This document shows, piece by piece, positions 8,762 through 17,604 of a DNA stretch of 64,000 nucleotides. The number at the start of each line of letters is the position of its first letter. The first letter of the stretch is position 1. The translations under genes were made by a program, and so were the position numbers. Origin of the DNA: Saprospiraceae bacterium (lineage in GTDB: Bacteria; Bacteroidota; Bacteroidia; Chitinophagales; Saprospiraceae); contig JABAQQ010000023.1 of NCBI GenBank assembly GCA_019187225.1, forward strand, positions 186,001-250,000, read 5' to 3'. The notes under the pieces were generated by a model. The model was given only the letters and a program-made list of their open reading frames with translations, was not told where the DNA came from and did no database searches.

Positions 8762-11131
8762 ATGTTCTGCAATACATCAAAAGAAATCTCCGGCCTGGGG
8801 CATGGAATGAAGCGCAAGGAAGACGCCCGCTTCCTCCAGGGCAAAGGCAACTACATAGACGACATCAAGTTGCCTGGCATGTTGTATATGGACATCGTCC
8901 GCAGTCCGTACGCGTACGCCAAAATAGTAAACATTGATGCTTCGAAGGCGCTGGCCATCCCCGGCGTCCTGGCCGTCATCACGGGCCGTGACCTGGAGAA
9001 ATACAAACTCCACTGGATGCCCACCCTTATGTCGGACACTCAAATGGTGTTGCCGACCGATACGGTGATGTATTACGCTCAGGAAGTCTGCGTCGTCATT
9101 GCCACGGAGCGCTACATCGCCGCCGACGGGGTAGCAGCCGTCGAGGTAGAATACGAACCGATGAAAGCGGTGGTGGACCCCTTCAAAGCACTCGAAAAAA
9201 GCGCTCCCGTGCTCCGTCCCGACAAGGGTAAAACCGACAACCACATCTGGCACTGGGAAGCGGGCGACCGGGCCGCCACGGACAAGGCTTTCGAGAAAGC
9301 CGATGTCGTGGTAAAAGAACAGATGTACATCCCCCGCATCCACGTGGCGAGCATCGAAACCTGCGGCTGCGTCGCCGATTTTCAACCCGTCGGCGGCCAA
9401 TTGACGCTCTACATGACGACACAGGCGCCGCACGCCATCCGAACGGTGCTGGCTCTGGTGGCCGGACACGTCGGACTGTCGGAAGAGCGCATCCGGGTGA
9501 TCTCGCCCGACATCGGCGGCGGATTCGGGGGTAAAGTGCCCGTGTATCCGGGTTATGTATGCGCAGTGGCAGCCTCGGTACTCATCGGCAAACCGGTCAA
9601 ATGGATCGAAGACCGCATGGAGAATCTCCAGGCAGACTCTTTCGCCCGCGACTACCACATTACCTGCGAACTGGCGGCCACCAAAGAGGGCAGGATACAA
9701 GCGCTGCGTTTTAAAACCATCGCCGACCACGGCTACGCCGACGCACAGGCCGCACCCTCCAAATTCCCGGCGGGTTTGTTCTCGATCTGTACGGGTTCGT
9801 ACGATTTTAATACGGCCTTTACGGAAATGGACGCCGTTTATACCAACAAAGCCCCCGGCGGCGTAGCCTACCGCTGCTCGTTCCGCGTGACTGAAGCCGT
9901 ACACGCCATCGAACGCATGGTGGACCGGCTCGCGCTCGAGGTCGGCAAAGACCCGGCAAAACTGCGCATGGAAAACTTTATCAAAAAAGACCAATTCCCC
10001 TATAAAAGCGCCCTCGGCTGGGAATACGACAGCGGCGACTATCACACCGCGCTGAAAAAGGCGATGGATACCATCGGCTATAACAAACTGCGCAAAGAAC
10101 AGGCTGAAAAACGCAAACGCGGCGAACTCATGGGCATCGGTATTTCATCGTTCACCGAAATAGTGGGCGCCGGGCCGAGCCGCCAGTTCGATATCCTCGG
10201 CATTAAAATGTTCGACAGTGCCGAGATCCGCGTACACCCGACCGGCAAGGCGATTGCGCGTTTCGGCACCAAATCGCAGGGACAGGGACACGAAACAACC
10301 TATGCGCAGATCATCGCCCAGGAACTCGGCATCCCCGCCGCCCACATCGAAGTCGAAGAAGGCGACACCGACACGGCGCCTTACGGACTCGGCACCTATG
10401 CCAGCCGTTCCACGCCGGTAGGAGGCGCCGCCGCCGCCATGGCCGCCCGCAAACTGCGCGACAAAGCCCGCAAGATCGCCGCCTACCTGCTCGAAGTCAG
10501 CGAAGAGGACCTCGAATGGGAACCCGGCAAATTCTTCGTGAAAGGCGCGCCCGAAAAAGCGAAAACCATCCAGGAAATCGTCTTTGCCGCCTATACCAAC
10601 CACCCGCCGGGCATGGAAGCCGGCTTCGAGGCAACGCACTACTACGACCCGCCCAACCTGACTTTCCCTTTCGGTTCCTACATCTGTGTCGTAGACATAG
10701 ACAAGGAAACCGGCGAGATCAAGATCCGCCGTTTCGTCGCCATCGACGACTGCGGCAACATCATCAATCCGATGATCGTGCAGGGACAGGTGCACGGCGG
10801 CCTCACGCAGGGTCTCGCTCCGGCGATGTACGAAGAATTCATCTACGACGACGACGGCAACCTGCTCAACGGCTCGTTCATGGATTACCTCGTACCGACT
10901 GCCGTCGAGTCGCCGCATTGGGAAACGGGACACACCATAACGCCGTCGCCACACCACCCCATCGGCGCCAAAGGCGTGGGCGAATCGCCGACCGTCGGCG
11001 CGCCGCCCGCCATCGCCAACGCGATCGTGGACGCGCTTTCGCATCTCGGCGTGACGCACATGGATATTCCGATCACGCCGCAGAAAGTGTGGAAGGTATT
11101 GAAGGAAAAGGGCGTGGTGAAAGCGGTGTGA
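8762..11131 (+). CDS. coxL: form I aerobic carbon monoxide dehydrogenase large subunit (Mo-Cu)
   Basis: The ATG at 8762 gives MFCNTSKEISGLGHGMKRK, a 789-aa protein (809 in Oligotropha). The decisive motif is VAYRCSFR (about residues 376-383). AYxCSFR is the form I CoxL loop whose Cys binds copper in the MoS-Cu centre; form II enzymes have AYRGAGR. Other Mo-cofactor motifs present are DIGGGFGGKVP (about 248-258) and GAKGVGESPTVGAPPA, with the catalytic Glu (about 740). The enzyme oxidises CO with water to CO2 and two electrons. It is followed three bases later by coxD. An upstream extension of the frame overlaps coxS and is not used. Confidence 0.97.
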   Translation: MFCNTSKEISGLGHGMKRKEDARFLQGKGNYIDDIKLPGMLYMDIVRSPYAYAKIVNIDASKALAIPGVLAVITGRDLEKYKLHWMPTLMSDTQMVLPTDTVMYYAQEVCVVIATERYIAADGVAAVEVEYEPMKAVVDPFKALEKSAPVLRPDKGKTDNHIWHWEAGDRAATDKAFEKADVVVKEQMYIPRIHVASIETCGCVADFQPVGGQLTLYMTTQAPHAIRTVLALVAGHVGLSEERIRVISPDIGGGFGGKVPVYPGYVCAVAASVLIGKPVKWIEDRMENLQADSFARDYHITCELAATKEGRIQALRFKTIADHGYADAQAAPSKFPAGLFSICTGSYDFNTAFTEMDAVYTNKAPGGVAYRCSFRVTEAVHAIERMVDRLALEVGKDPAKLRMENFIKKDQFPYKSALGWEYDSGDYHTALKKAMDTIGYNKLRKEQAEKRKRGELMGIGISSFTEIVGAGPSRQFDILGIKMFDSAEIRVHPTGKAIARFGTKSQGQGHETTYAQIIAQELGIPAAHIEVEEGDTDTAPYGLGTYASRSTPVGGAAAAMAARKLRDKARKIAAYLLEVSEEDLEWEPGKFFVKGAPEKAKTIQEIVFAAYTNHPPGMEAGFEATHYYDPPNLTFPFGSYICVVDIDKETGEIKIRRFVAIDDCGNIINPMIVQGQVHGGLTQGLAPAMYEEFIYDDDGNLLNGSFMDYLVPTAVESPHWETGHTITPSPHHPIGAKGVGESPTVGAPPAIANAIVDALSHLGVTHMDIPITPQKVWKVLKEKGVVKAV

Positions 11132-11134
11132 CCT

Positions 11135-12031
11135 ATGAAATTCAACGCCGACCAAATCACCGGCATCCAACCCATCATCGCCGGGCTGGAGCGTTTGGGT
11201 TACATCCTCGACCAAGAACTGGCAACCGTGGTTTTTCTCCTGCTGAAACTCCGCAAGCCCCTGCTGGTGGAAGGCAACGCCGGCATCGGCAAGACCGAAC
11301 TGGCGAACATGCTCGCGCGTCTGCTCGATACGCAACTCATTCGTTTGCAATGTTATGAAGGATTGGATGTCAACTCCGCCGTGTACGAATGGAATTACCA
11401 GAAGCAATTGCTCGGCATCAGGATACAGGAAGGAAGTAACCGAAGTGAGGAGGAAAAAGAGCGCCATATTTTCAGCGAGGAATACCTGCTCAAACGGCCG
11501 CTGCTGCAATCCATCAGCGCGATCGACCAGGCGCCTGTGCTGTTGATAGACGAGATTGACCGCACCGACGAGGAGTTCGAGGCGTTTTTGCTCGAATTGC
11601 TGTCCGAATTTCAGATCACCATCCCCGAACTGGGCACCGTCAAAGCCCGGTATATTCCCTATGTCGTGCTGACTTCCAACCGCACCCGCGAATTGAGCGA
11701 TGCACTGCGCCGCCGCTGTCTGTACCATTGGGTGGACTACCCTTCCGCATCCAAAGAATTGGCCATCGTGCAAAAACGCTTTCCGGACATAGAAAAAAAA
11801 CTGGCGGCGCAACTCGTGTCGTTCATCCAGTACCTGCGCGCCAAAAAACTCCAGAAAACACCCGGCGTCTCCGAGACGCTCGACTGGGCTCTGAGCCTGA
11901 TGGCGCTTGGATACCGCACGCTCGACGTGGAAGCGGTGGAACGCACGCTGGGTTGCGTGTTGAAATCGGCGGATGATATCCGAAGCGTAAAAGAAGAAGG
12001 CATCGCCTCCGTGCTTGCCGGGGCATCATAA
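11135..12031 (+). CDS. coxD: CoxD, MoxR-type AAA+ ATPase for CO dehydrogenase cluster assembly
   Basis: The 298-aa protein (about 295 aa in Oligotropha) has Walker A in VEGNAGIGKTELANML (about 47-62), Walker B in PVLLIDEIDRTDEE (about 129-142), a sensor-1 region in YVVLTSNRTRELSD and an arginine-finger-like RRRC. It is a MoxR-class AAA+ chaperone. In Oligotropha, CoxD is needed for sulfuration of the molybdenum centre, and CoxE is its usual von Willebrand partner. Here coxE lies 3.2 kb further on, beyond the inserted iorAB pair. It starts three bases after coxL, so co-transcription is expected. Confidence 0.94.
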   Translation: MKFNADQITGIQPIIAGLERLGYILDQELATVVFLLLKLRKPLLVEGNAGIGKTELANMLARLLDTQLIRLQCYEGLDVNSAVYEWNYQKQLLGIRIQEGSNRSEEEKERHIFSEEYLLKRPLLQSISAIDQAPVLLIDEIDRTDEEFEAFLLELLSEFQITIPELGTVKARYIPYVVLTSNRTRELSDALRRRCLYHWVDYPSASKELAIVQKRFPDIEKKLAAQLVSFIQYLRAKKLQKTPGVSETLDWALSLMALGYRTLDVEAVERTLGCVLKSADDIRSVKEEGIASVLAGAS

Positions 12032-12035
12032 AAAA

Positions 12036-12203
12036 TTTAAACACACATGAGTCATGCGAATCAGGAGCAAAACACTCATGCGCAATGGACTTCAATTACT
12101 TAGGTGGCACGTTTACGAAACTTTGAAAGTTTCGTAAACGTAAAACCCTGGAAATCAACGACGAATTTTTACCCCCGATTCGCATGTCTCATGTGTATTT
12201 AAA
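12036..12203. repeat. 168-bp element with 26-bp inverted ends and a 31-bp central palindrome
   Basis: Bases 12036-12061 and 12178-12203 are inverted repeats matching at 24 of 26 positions (TTTAAA-ACACATGAG core). In the middle, 12110-12140 is a perfect palindrome of CGTTTACGAAACTTT around a single G. The unit sits between the convergent stops of coxD and the iorB-like gene, so the palindrome may act as a two-way terminator, or the whole may be a small MITE-like element. Confidence 0.8.
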
Positions 12204-12220
12204 ATTAACACGCCTGCTAT

Positions 12221-14395
12221 TCAACCCGGATTCCCCAGATCGAACGGCAGTTTTCGCACCCTTTTGCCGGTTGCGAGGAAAATAGCATTACACAACGCAG
12301 GTGTCAGAGGCGGAAAACCCGGTTCGCCTACTCCGCCGGGGTTTTCGCGATTTTCGATGATGTGAATTTCAATCGGCGGCGTTTCGTCCAGCCGCAGGAG
12401 GTTGAACTGGTGGAAATTGCTTTCCTGCGCCTCCCCACCGGCAAATGTGATGGCCGGCTTCAGCGCTGCAGACAAGGCCATCACCGCGTTGCCTTCCGTT
12501 TGGGCTTTCACCGTATCCGGGTTGACATATTGACCGCAATCAATCACGCCCACAATCTTTTCAATGACGACACCCATGTCTTTTTTGGAAACGGTGACAG
12601 CATACGCCGCCGTGCTGCCGAATGAGTGCGCGATGGCGATGCCGACGGCTTTACCCGCTCTCCGCTGCGCGCGGTAGTCTGATTTTTCCGCCAAAAACTG
12701 AAGCAGAGTTGTCCAGCGCGGCTCGTTTTTCAGCATTTCCAAGCGAAAATCCATCGGGTCTTTTCCGGCGGCGTGCGCCATTTCATCTACAAACGACTCT
12801 TGGGCAAATGCGTTGGTCGAAGAATAAACGGAGCGCCACCATACGATCGGGATAGGGGTATCATTGAGGTTGAACGCCTGCCGCCGGTTAGGTATGACGT
12901 AGGGGCTCGTAGCCTGGTCAATGGTTTCGCTCGCCCAATCGTCGGCAACTTTACTCGTGTCTTCTTTGAACACCTGGTGCTTGATGGAGGCGCCGATGAT
13001 CTTATGCTCCCAGGCGATCAGGTTGCCAGCGGCGTCGAGGCCTCCTTTTACCACATTCAGCATGCCGGGGCGATAAGGGCCGTTGCCGAGGTCGTCTTCG
13101 CGGGTCCAGATGAGCTTGACCGGCGCCTGCACATTTTTTGAAACGGCAGCGGCTTCCAGCACAAAGTCCAGATAACCCTTTCGCCCGAACGAGCCGCCCA
13201 TAAAAACGTTGTGCATGGTCACGTTTTCCCGGGGGATACCCAAATATTCCGACACCTCATGGATGGTGTCGGTGGTGCCTTGCACGGGCGCCCAGACCTC
13301 GGCTTTGTTGCCCGAAACTGCGACGGTAGCGCACATCGGCTCGATGGGAGCGTGGGCGGTGAAAGGCGTTTCATACTGCGCATCGAGCACTTTTGCCGCC
13401 CTGGCAAATCCGGATTTGACGTCGCCGACCACATCGGGATAGGAGTTGCCGTCCTGCGCTGCTTTGGCGCGGCATTCGGCGAAATATTGTTCCGTCGAAA
13501 TGTTTTCGTAACCAGCGTTGTCCCATTCGATCTGCAGCACCTGACGCGCTTTCAACGCGGCCCAATACGTGGTGGCGACGACAGCCACCGCATCCACCGC
13601 CTTGTGCGGCATTTTGCGTTCCGTTTTAAAAACGGCTTTTACGCCGGGCATAGCGGCCACTTCCGCTTCATTGAAACGCACGACTTTGCCGTGAATGACC
13701 GGGCATCGCTGTATGGTAGCGTACAGCATGCCGGGCACCTTAACGTCCAGGCCGAACACCGCTTTTCCATTCACTTTCGACGGCACATCGGGACGGGGAA
13801 TGGCTTTGCCGATGATGGTGAAATCTTTGGGGTCTTTGAGTTTGGGTTCTTTCGGCACTTCCAGGGCAGCAGCGTCGGCAACCAGTTCGCCGAAGCTGAA
13901 AGATTTACCGCTCGGCCGGTGCATAACCTTAGCTTTTTCCGTGTAGCAGTCGGCTTCCGCTGCATTCCAGCGTTTGGCAGCGGCTTTTATTAACATCTCG
14001 CGCGCGGCTGCGCCGACTTTCCGGAGCGGGAGCCAACTAAAGCGCACGGAACCGGAGCCCCCTACGCTTTGTGTGCCGTAACGTCTGTCGCCGGAAGTAA
14101 TGCGGATGTCAATTTGATCGAAAGTGACACCCAATTCCTCGGCGATCAGGGCGGGCATGGACTGCCAGGTGCCCTGCCCCATTTCGGGTCGCGGGTTGAA
14201 GATGGTGATCTTGTTGTCGGGCGTAATAAGGATGAAAGTGTTGAGTTCCGTTTCAGCCGCGTCGCCATCGGCAAGGCTCAGTTTGCGCGGCCCTGCCAGC
14301 AGGCTGCCAGCCGGGCCGATGCCGATGGCCAGTACGGCGCCGGCATGACTCATGATCTTCAGGAATTCGCGGCGGGTTGCGATATATGTGGACAT
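12221..14395 (-). CDS. Tat-exported xanthine-dehydrogenase-family molybdopterin subunit (IorB-like)
   Basis: This 724-aa protein begins with a twin-arginine signal (TRREFLKIM at about 7-15, then a hydrophobic stretch to about 34). It has the two-part aldehyde oxidase/isoquinoline 1-oxidoreductase beta layout: PEMGQGTWQSMPALIAEELG (about 69-88), GGSFGRKGYLDFVLEAA and the catalytic Glu in GVGEPGFPPLTPALCNA near the C-terminus. These enzymes hydroxylate aldehydes or N-heterocycles in the periplasm with a Mo-cytosine-dinucleotide type cofactor; the substrate cannot be read from sequence. Its Fe-S partner is just upstream on the same strand. The pair sits antiparallel between coxD and coxE. Confidence 0.9.
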   Translation of the reverse strand: MSTYIATRREFLKIMSHAGAVLAIGIGPAGSLLAGPRKLSLADGDAAETELNTFILITPDNKITIFNPRPEMGQGTWQSMPALIAEELGVTFDQIDIRITSGDRRYGTQSVGGSGSVRFSWLPLRKVGAAAREMLIKAAAKRWNAAEADCYTEKAKVMHRPSGKSFSFGELVADAAALEVPKEPKLKDPKDFTIIGKAIPRPDVPSKVNGKAVFGLDVKVPGMLYATIQRCPVIHGKVVRFNEAEVAAMPGVKAVFKTERKMPHKAVDAVAVVATTYWAALKARQVLQIEWDNAGYENISTEQYFAECRAKAAQDGNSYPDVVGDVKSGFARAAKVLDAQYETPFTAHAPIEPMCATVAVSGNKAEVWAPVQGTTDTIHEVSEYLGIPRENVTMHNVFMGGSFGRKGYLDFVLEAAAVSKNVQAPVKLIWTREDDLGNGPYRPGMLNVVKGGLDAAGNLIAWEHKIIGASIKHQVFKEDTSKVADDWASETIDQATSPYVIPNRRQAFNLNDTPIPIVWWRSVYSSTNAFAQESFVDEMAHAAGKDPMDFRLEMLKNEPRWTTLLQFLAEKSDYRAQRRAGKAVGIAIAHSFGSTAAYAVTVSKKDMGVVIEKIVGVIDCGQYVNPDTVKAQTEGNAVMALSAALKPAITFAGGEAQESNFHQFNLLRLDETPPIEIHIIENRENPGGVGEPGFPPLTPALCNAIFLATGKRVRKLPFDLGNPG

Positions 14396-14410
14396 GGTTG
14401 TGTGCGTTGA

Positions 14411-14445
14411 AGGTAGAGGGTAGAGGGTAGAGGGTAGAGGGTTAT
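14411..14445. repeat. GGTAGAG heptamer array
   Basis: Four perfect head-to-tail copies of GGTAGAG lie in the 75-bp gap between the IorA-like and IorB-like genes. It is another short-word array in this chromosome and would be transcribed in the leader of the IorB-like gene. Confidence 0.7.
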
Positions 14446-14470
14446 AGGTTGATGGTAGCGAAAATATTCA

Positions 14471-14941
14471 TCATTTATCATTCATCATTTTAGCCGCTTT
14501 GTGGACAGCTTTGCGGATGCGCGGATAGGTACCGCAGCGGCAGAGGTGGCCAGACAGTGCGAGGTCAATATCGGCGTCGGTGGGGGCGGGTTTTTGGCGC
14601 AGCAAGGCGGCAGCGCTCATGACAATTCCGCTCTGGCAATAACCGCACTGGGGTACCTGCTCGGAGATCCAGGCTTGTTGCACTGCGTGGTCGGTGTTGG
14701 CTGAAAGCCCTTCGATGGTGGTAATTTTGGCTGTTTTCCTGATGCTCGAGATCGGCGTTACGCAGGAGCGTATCGGCTGATCGTTGAGATGCACGGTGCA
14801 GGCGCCACACTGGGACATTCCGCAGCCGTATTTGGTGCCGGTCAAACCGATGTAGTCCCGGACAACCCACAGCAAGGGAGTGTCGGGATCGGCTTCTACG
14901 GTATGCTGTTGACCGTTGACGGAAATGGTGTATTTAGCCAT
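14471..14941 (-). CDS. (2Fe-2S)-binding subunit of the IorAB-type molybdenum hydroxylase
   Basis: The 156-aa protein has the ferredoxin-type cluster in [17 protein letters not shown] (about 38-54) and the second [2Fe-2S] domain in [19 protein letters not shown] and [11 protein letters not shown]. It matches the IorA family (small Fe-S subunits of about 150-160 aa), not CoxS. It lies 75 bp upstream of the Tat-exported large subunit and is expected to be carried across the membrane with it. No cytochrome c subunit, a frequent third partner, is present nearby. It is transcribed divergently from coxE. Confidence 0.92.
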   Translation of the reverse strand: MAKYTISVNGQQHTVEADPDTPLLWVVRDYIGLTGTKYGCGMSQCGACTVHLNDQPIRSCVTPISSIRKTAKITTIEGLSANTDHAVQQAWISEQVPQCGYCQSGIVMSAAALLRQKPAPTDADIDLALSGHLCRCGTYPRIRKAVHKAAKMMNDK

Positions 14942-15130
14942 GATAAAAGTTAGTTTGTATTGTTAACGCTTGTGCCGGCAATCGTTTTGATTCCGGGTTC
15001 AAAATTAGCGGTTAATGTCTGAAGGGAAATATTTTTTAGACAACCACGTCCAAAAGCGGAGCAATTGCCGGCTTGGAATATAACGGCTTTCACGGATTAA
15101 TATTTGTGTTATTTCGTCGAATTAAATTGC

Positions 15131-15138
15131 TAATTTTG
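15131..15138 (+). promoter_or_regulatory. possible -7 box upstream of coxE
   Basis: TAATTTTG fits TAnnTTTG and lies 67 bases before the coxE ATG, in the 264-bp gap between the divergent iorA-like gene and coxE. A TTTG at 15103-15106 is 24 bases upstream, wider than the usual 19, so this is a weak call. The rest of 14942-15205 shows no other feature. Confidence 0.3.
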
Positions 15139-15205
15139 CTGTCATTGAGCCCGTTTGCAGGCAAGATACTTTTCTTCCATCGCCGGCATCCGGGCACATC
15201 CAGCC

Positions 15206-16354
15206 ATGAAAAAAACCGCTCAAATCGAAACCGGCCTGACCGACGCCATCGTCGGTTTTGCACAGTTTGCCCGCCGCAGGGGCCTGAACGCGGGCATGGA
15301 AGAGACTTTTTCAGCATTGAAAACATTCGATCTCGGCTTGTTCTCGGACATGCCGGTGTTTTACTACAGTTTGAAAAGCCTTTTTTGTACGCGCCGGGAA
15401 GACATCCCCCTTTTTGACGAACTCTTTAAAATATACTGGCTGTCGGAAGAAGACAATGTACGCCGCCGTTCCGAACAAAAAATCTCAGGCATCCAAAACA
15501 TCCCGCAAAGGCATAACAGCCTGATGTTCTGGGGCATGAAGAACAAAGAGGAGCGCGATGCGGAGGAGTACGACAGCCGCACCACCACCGGTGCCAATAC
15601 CGTCGCGCGGCTCCAAAAAACGGATTTCTCCAGGGTCAGTGAAATGGACGCCACCCTGCTGGAAACCCTTGCCGAAAAACTCTGGCGTGAAATGCTCCGG
15701 CGCCTGCGCCGCCGCCGCAAAAAGAACGCCCGTCGCGGACAAGTAGACCTCCGCCGCACCCTTCGCGCCAGCCTGCAACAGGGCGGCGAACCGGTTTACC
15801 TTCGCTTCAAAAACAAAAAACCGCGGAAACTCCGCCTTGTCCTCCTGCTCGATGTGAGCGGCTCGATGGACAAATACAGTTTTTTTCTGCTCCGGTTCGT
15901 GTGGGCCTTGCAATCGCATTTCGAGCAAGTCGAGTCGTTCATTTTCAGCACCCGCCTGCACCGCATCACGGAATTGCTCAAGACCGGCGGCTTGGAAAAA
16001 ACCCTGCGATTGCTCTCCGAACGGACGGAAGACTGGTCGTCGGGCACCCGCATCGGCGAATGCCTGAAAACGTTCAACGAAGAACATGCCCGGCATATCC
16101 TCGCCCGGAGTGCCTGTACCATCGTATTGAGCGACGGCCTCGACACCGGGGAAGCCGGGGTGCTGGCCTCGGAAGTGCAAAAACTCCGGCGCCGGACCAA
16201 ACGGCTCGCCTGGCTCAACCCGCTCAAAGGTACCGCAGGGTATGCGCCCACCGCCCGCGGTATGAGCGAAGCGCTGCCTTTCGTGGACCACTTTCACGCG
16301 GCGCACAACTTAGAAAGCCTGATGGAATTGGAGGAATTGCTGGCAAGTATTTGA
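15206..16354 (+). CDS. coxE: CoxE, von Willebrand factor A protein for CO dehydrogenase maturation
   Basis: The ATG at 15206 gives MKKTAQIETGLTDAIVGF (382 aa); an upstream TTG at 15155 would add 17 residues and is less likely. The C-terminal VWA domain (about 205-375) has the MIDAS motif LVLLLDVSGSMDKYS and later VLSDGLDTGEAG. The N-terminal half is the CoxE-type helical region with FAQFARRRGL. CoxE-like VWA proteins act with CoxD-type MoxR ATPases; in Oligotropha, CoxE is needed for the copper-containing active site. A stretch rich in Arg and Lys (RRLRRRRKKNARRG) lies at about 170-183. Confidence 0.93.
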   Translation: MKKTAQIETGLTDAIVGFAQFARRRGLNAGMEETFSALKTFDLGLFSDMPVFYYSLKSLFCTRREDIPLFDELFKIYWLSEEDNVRRRSEQKISGIQNIPQRHNSLMFWGMKNKEERDAEEYDSRTTTGANTVARLQKTDFSRVSEMDATLLETLAEKLWREMLRRLRRRRKKNARRGQVDLRRTLRASLQQGGEPVYLRFKNKKPRKLRLVLLLDVSGSMDKYSFFLLRFVWALQSHFEQVESFIFSTRLHRITELLKTGGLEKTLRLLSERTEDWSSGTRIGECLKTFNEEHARHILARSACTIVLSDGLDTGEAGVLASEVQKLRRRTKRLAWLNPLKGTAGYAPTARGMSEALPFVDHFHAAHNLESLMELEELLASI

Positions 16355-16407
16355 TATTGAGATATTGAGATATTGAGATATTGAGATATTGAGATATTGA
16401 GATATTA
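16353..16407. repeat. GATATTGA octamer array
   Basis: About six perfect copies of GATATTGA start at the coxE stop codon. A related GATATTGG array with an inverted arm lies at 59641-59672. Confidence 0.8.
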
Positions 16408-16410
16408 GAT

Positions 16411-16570
16411 TTAAGTATGTGGACAAAATAGATTGGCATTGGACTATTAGACCTTGGAAACCAATCATTTAGTCTGATGTACAATGTCTAAAATCCAATG
16501 TCCGGCTACTTATTCTTTAATTCTTATCAACCTTCATCAACATTTACCAACCCTTATCAACCCTCATTTG
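16411..16570. repeat. inverted GTGGACA/CCAATGTC repeat and CTTATCAACC words before coxF
   Basis: Bases 16415-16505 contain GTGGACA, ATTGGAC, ATTGGCATTGG and, in reverse sense, CCAATCATT, ACAATGTC and CCAATGTCC. This resembles the repeat at 63420-63535. Bases 16523-16568 are CTTATCAACC/CCTTCATCAAC words, a family also seen at 33662-33700. Together they fill the 226-bp coxE-coxF gap. Confidence 0.6.
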
Positions 16571-16580
16571 TTATTAAAGA

Positions 16581-17582
16581 ATGACCGACGAATTTTTTAC
16601 CACCGCTTCCGAGCTGAAAACCCGCGGCGAACCATTCGCAGCGGTGACGGTCGTGCGCAATGAATCGCCCAGTTCAGGTAAAACCGGCGACAAAGCCATT
16701 TTCGGAAAAAACGGCCTCCTGGCAGGATGGATTGGCGGAGGATGCGTCTATTCCATCGCCATGAAAGAAGTATCGGACGCTTTGGAAGACGGCAAAACCC
16801 GCTTTGTGCGCGTAAGCCCCCATCCGAAATCCGATGCTCCTTCCGGCGTGAAAGAATACAAAATGACCTGCCACAGCGGCGGCACAGTAGACCTTTTCAT
16901 CGAACCGGTAATGCCGCGTCCGCACCTGATCGTGTTGGGAAAATCGGTGATCGGCCGCGCACTCCTGCGCATCGCCAAAGCCGCCGATTTCAGCCTTACC
17001 ATCGTCAACGACGAGGCGACCCACGATGCGTTTCCCGATGCAGACCACTGGCAAACGCAGTTCGATCTGTCTGGCATGGCCTTCGACGACCGCACTTTCA
17101 TCGTGGTATCCACCCAGGGCGACCACGACGAACAGGCACTCGAAGCGGCGCTTTCGGTCACCTGCCGCTATGTCGGTTTTGTCGGCAGCCGGAAAAAACG
17201 CGATGGCGTGTTCGATTATCTGAAAAAAAAGGGAATTTCCGAAGCCCGATTGAAGGCCGTTCATGCGCCCGTCGGCCTCGACATCAACGGCAAAACACCC
17301 GAAGAAGTGGCCATCAGCATTCTGGCCGAGATCATCCGGGAATACCGCACCCAAGACGTATCGAAGATACAATTCACGGCGACGAAAAACGAGCCTGTCG
17401 CCGAACAAACTCCGGAGGAGTCCGGCCCCAAACGCCCGCAGATCATCACCAATCCCGTCTGCGGTATGCCTATTTCGCTGGGCATGGCCAAATACATCGT
17501 CGAAACCGAAGGCGAACCGATCTATTTTTGCTGCGACGGCTGCAAGAACAAGTTCGATGCGGAGCCCGAAAAATATGGTTAG
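16581..17582 (+). CDS. coxF: CoxF: XdhC-family maturation factor fused to a C-terminal YHS domain
   Basis: The 333-aa protein has an XdhC/CoxI N-terminal domain (about 8-80; GEPFAAVTVVRNESPSSGK, AGWIGGGCVYSIAMKE), an XdhC Rossmann domain (about 112-258; LIVLGKSVIGRALL, YVGFVGSRKKRDGV, HAPVGLDINGKTPEEVA) and then a short linker. The last 46 residues form a YHS domain: NPVCGMPI ... IYFCCDGCKNKFDAEPEKY, with Cys at about 295 and a CCxxC cluster near 318. YHS domains bind soft metals such as copper, for example in copper ATPases. In Oligotropha, CoxF is required for insertion of copper in the Mo-S-Cu site and ends without this domain (about 280 aa). I infer that the YHS domain supplies or holds the copper. 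Confidence 0.92.
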   Translation: MTDEFFTTASELKTRGEPFAAVTVVRNESPSSGKTGDKAIFGKNGLLAGWIGGGCVYSIAMKEVSDALEDGKTRFVRVSPHPKSDAPSGVKEYKMTCHSGGTVDLFIEPVMPRPHLIVLGKSVIGRALLRIAKAADFSLTIVNDEATHDAFPDADHWQTQFDLSGMAFDDRTFIVVSTQGDHDEQALEAALSVTCRYVGFVGSRKKRDGVFDYLKKKGISEARLKAVHAPVGLDINGKTPEEVAISILAEIIREYRTQDVSKIQFTATKNEPVAEQTPEESGPKRPQIITNPVCGMPISLGMAKYIVETEGEPIYFCCDGCKNKFDAEPEKYG

Positions 17583-17604
17583 TTAGTTGTTTATTGGGTG
17601 ATTT

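Noticed and set aside
8232-11131. Xanthine dehydrogenase or form II (CoxL-like) hydroxylase
   Set aside because: The active-site loop is AYRCSFR, not AYRGAGR, and order M-S-L and subunit lengths fit form I.
10145-11812. 555-codon minus-strand open frame over coxL/coxD
   Set aside because: Antisense shadow of clearly coding coxL and coxD; translation shows no family motif.
16581-17582. YHS domain as a frameshifted fusion of two genes
   Set aside because: The frame is continuous with a normal linker and no internal start or stop; composition is uniform.
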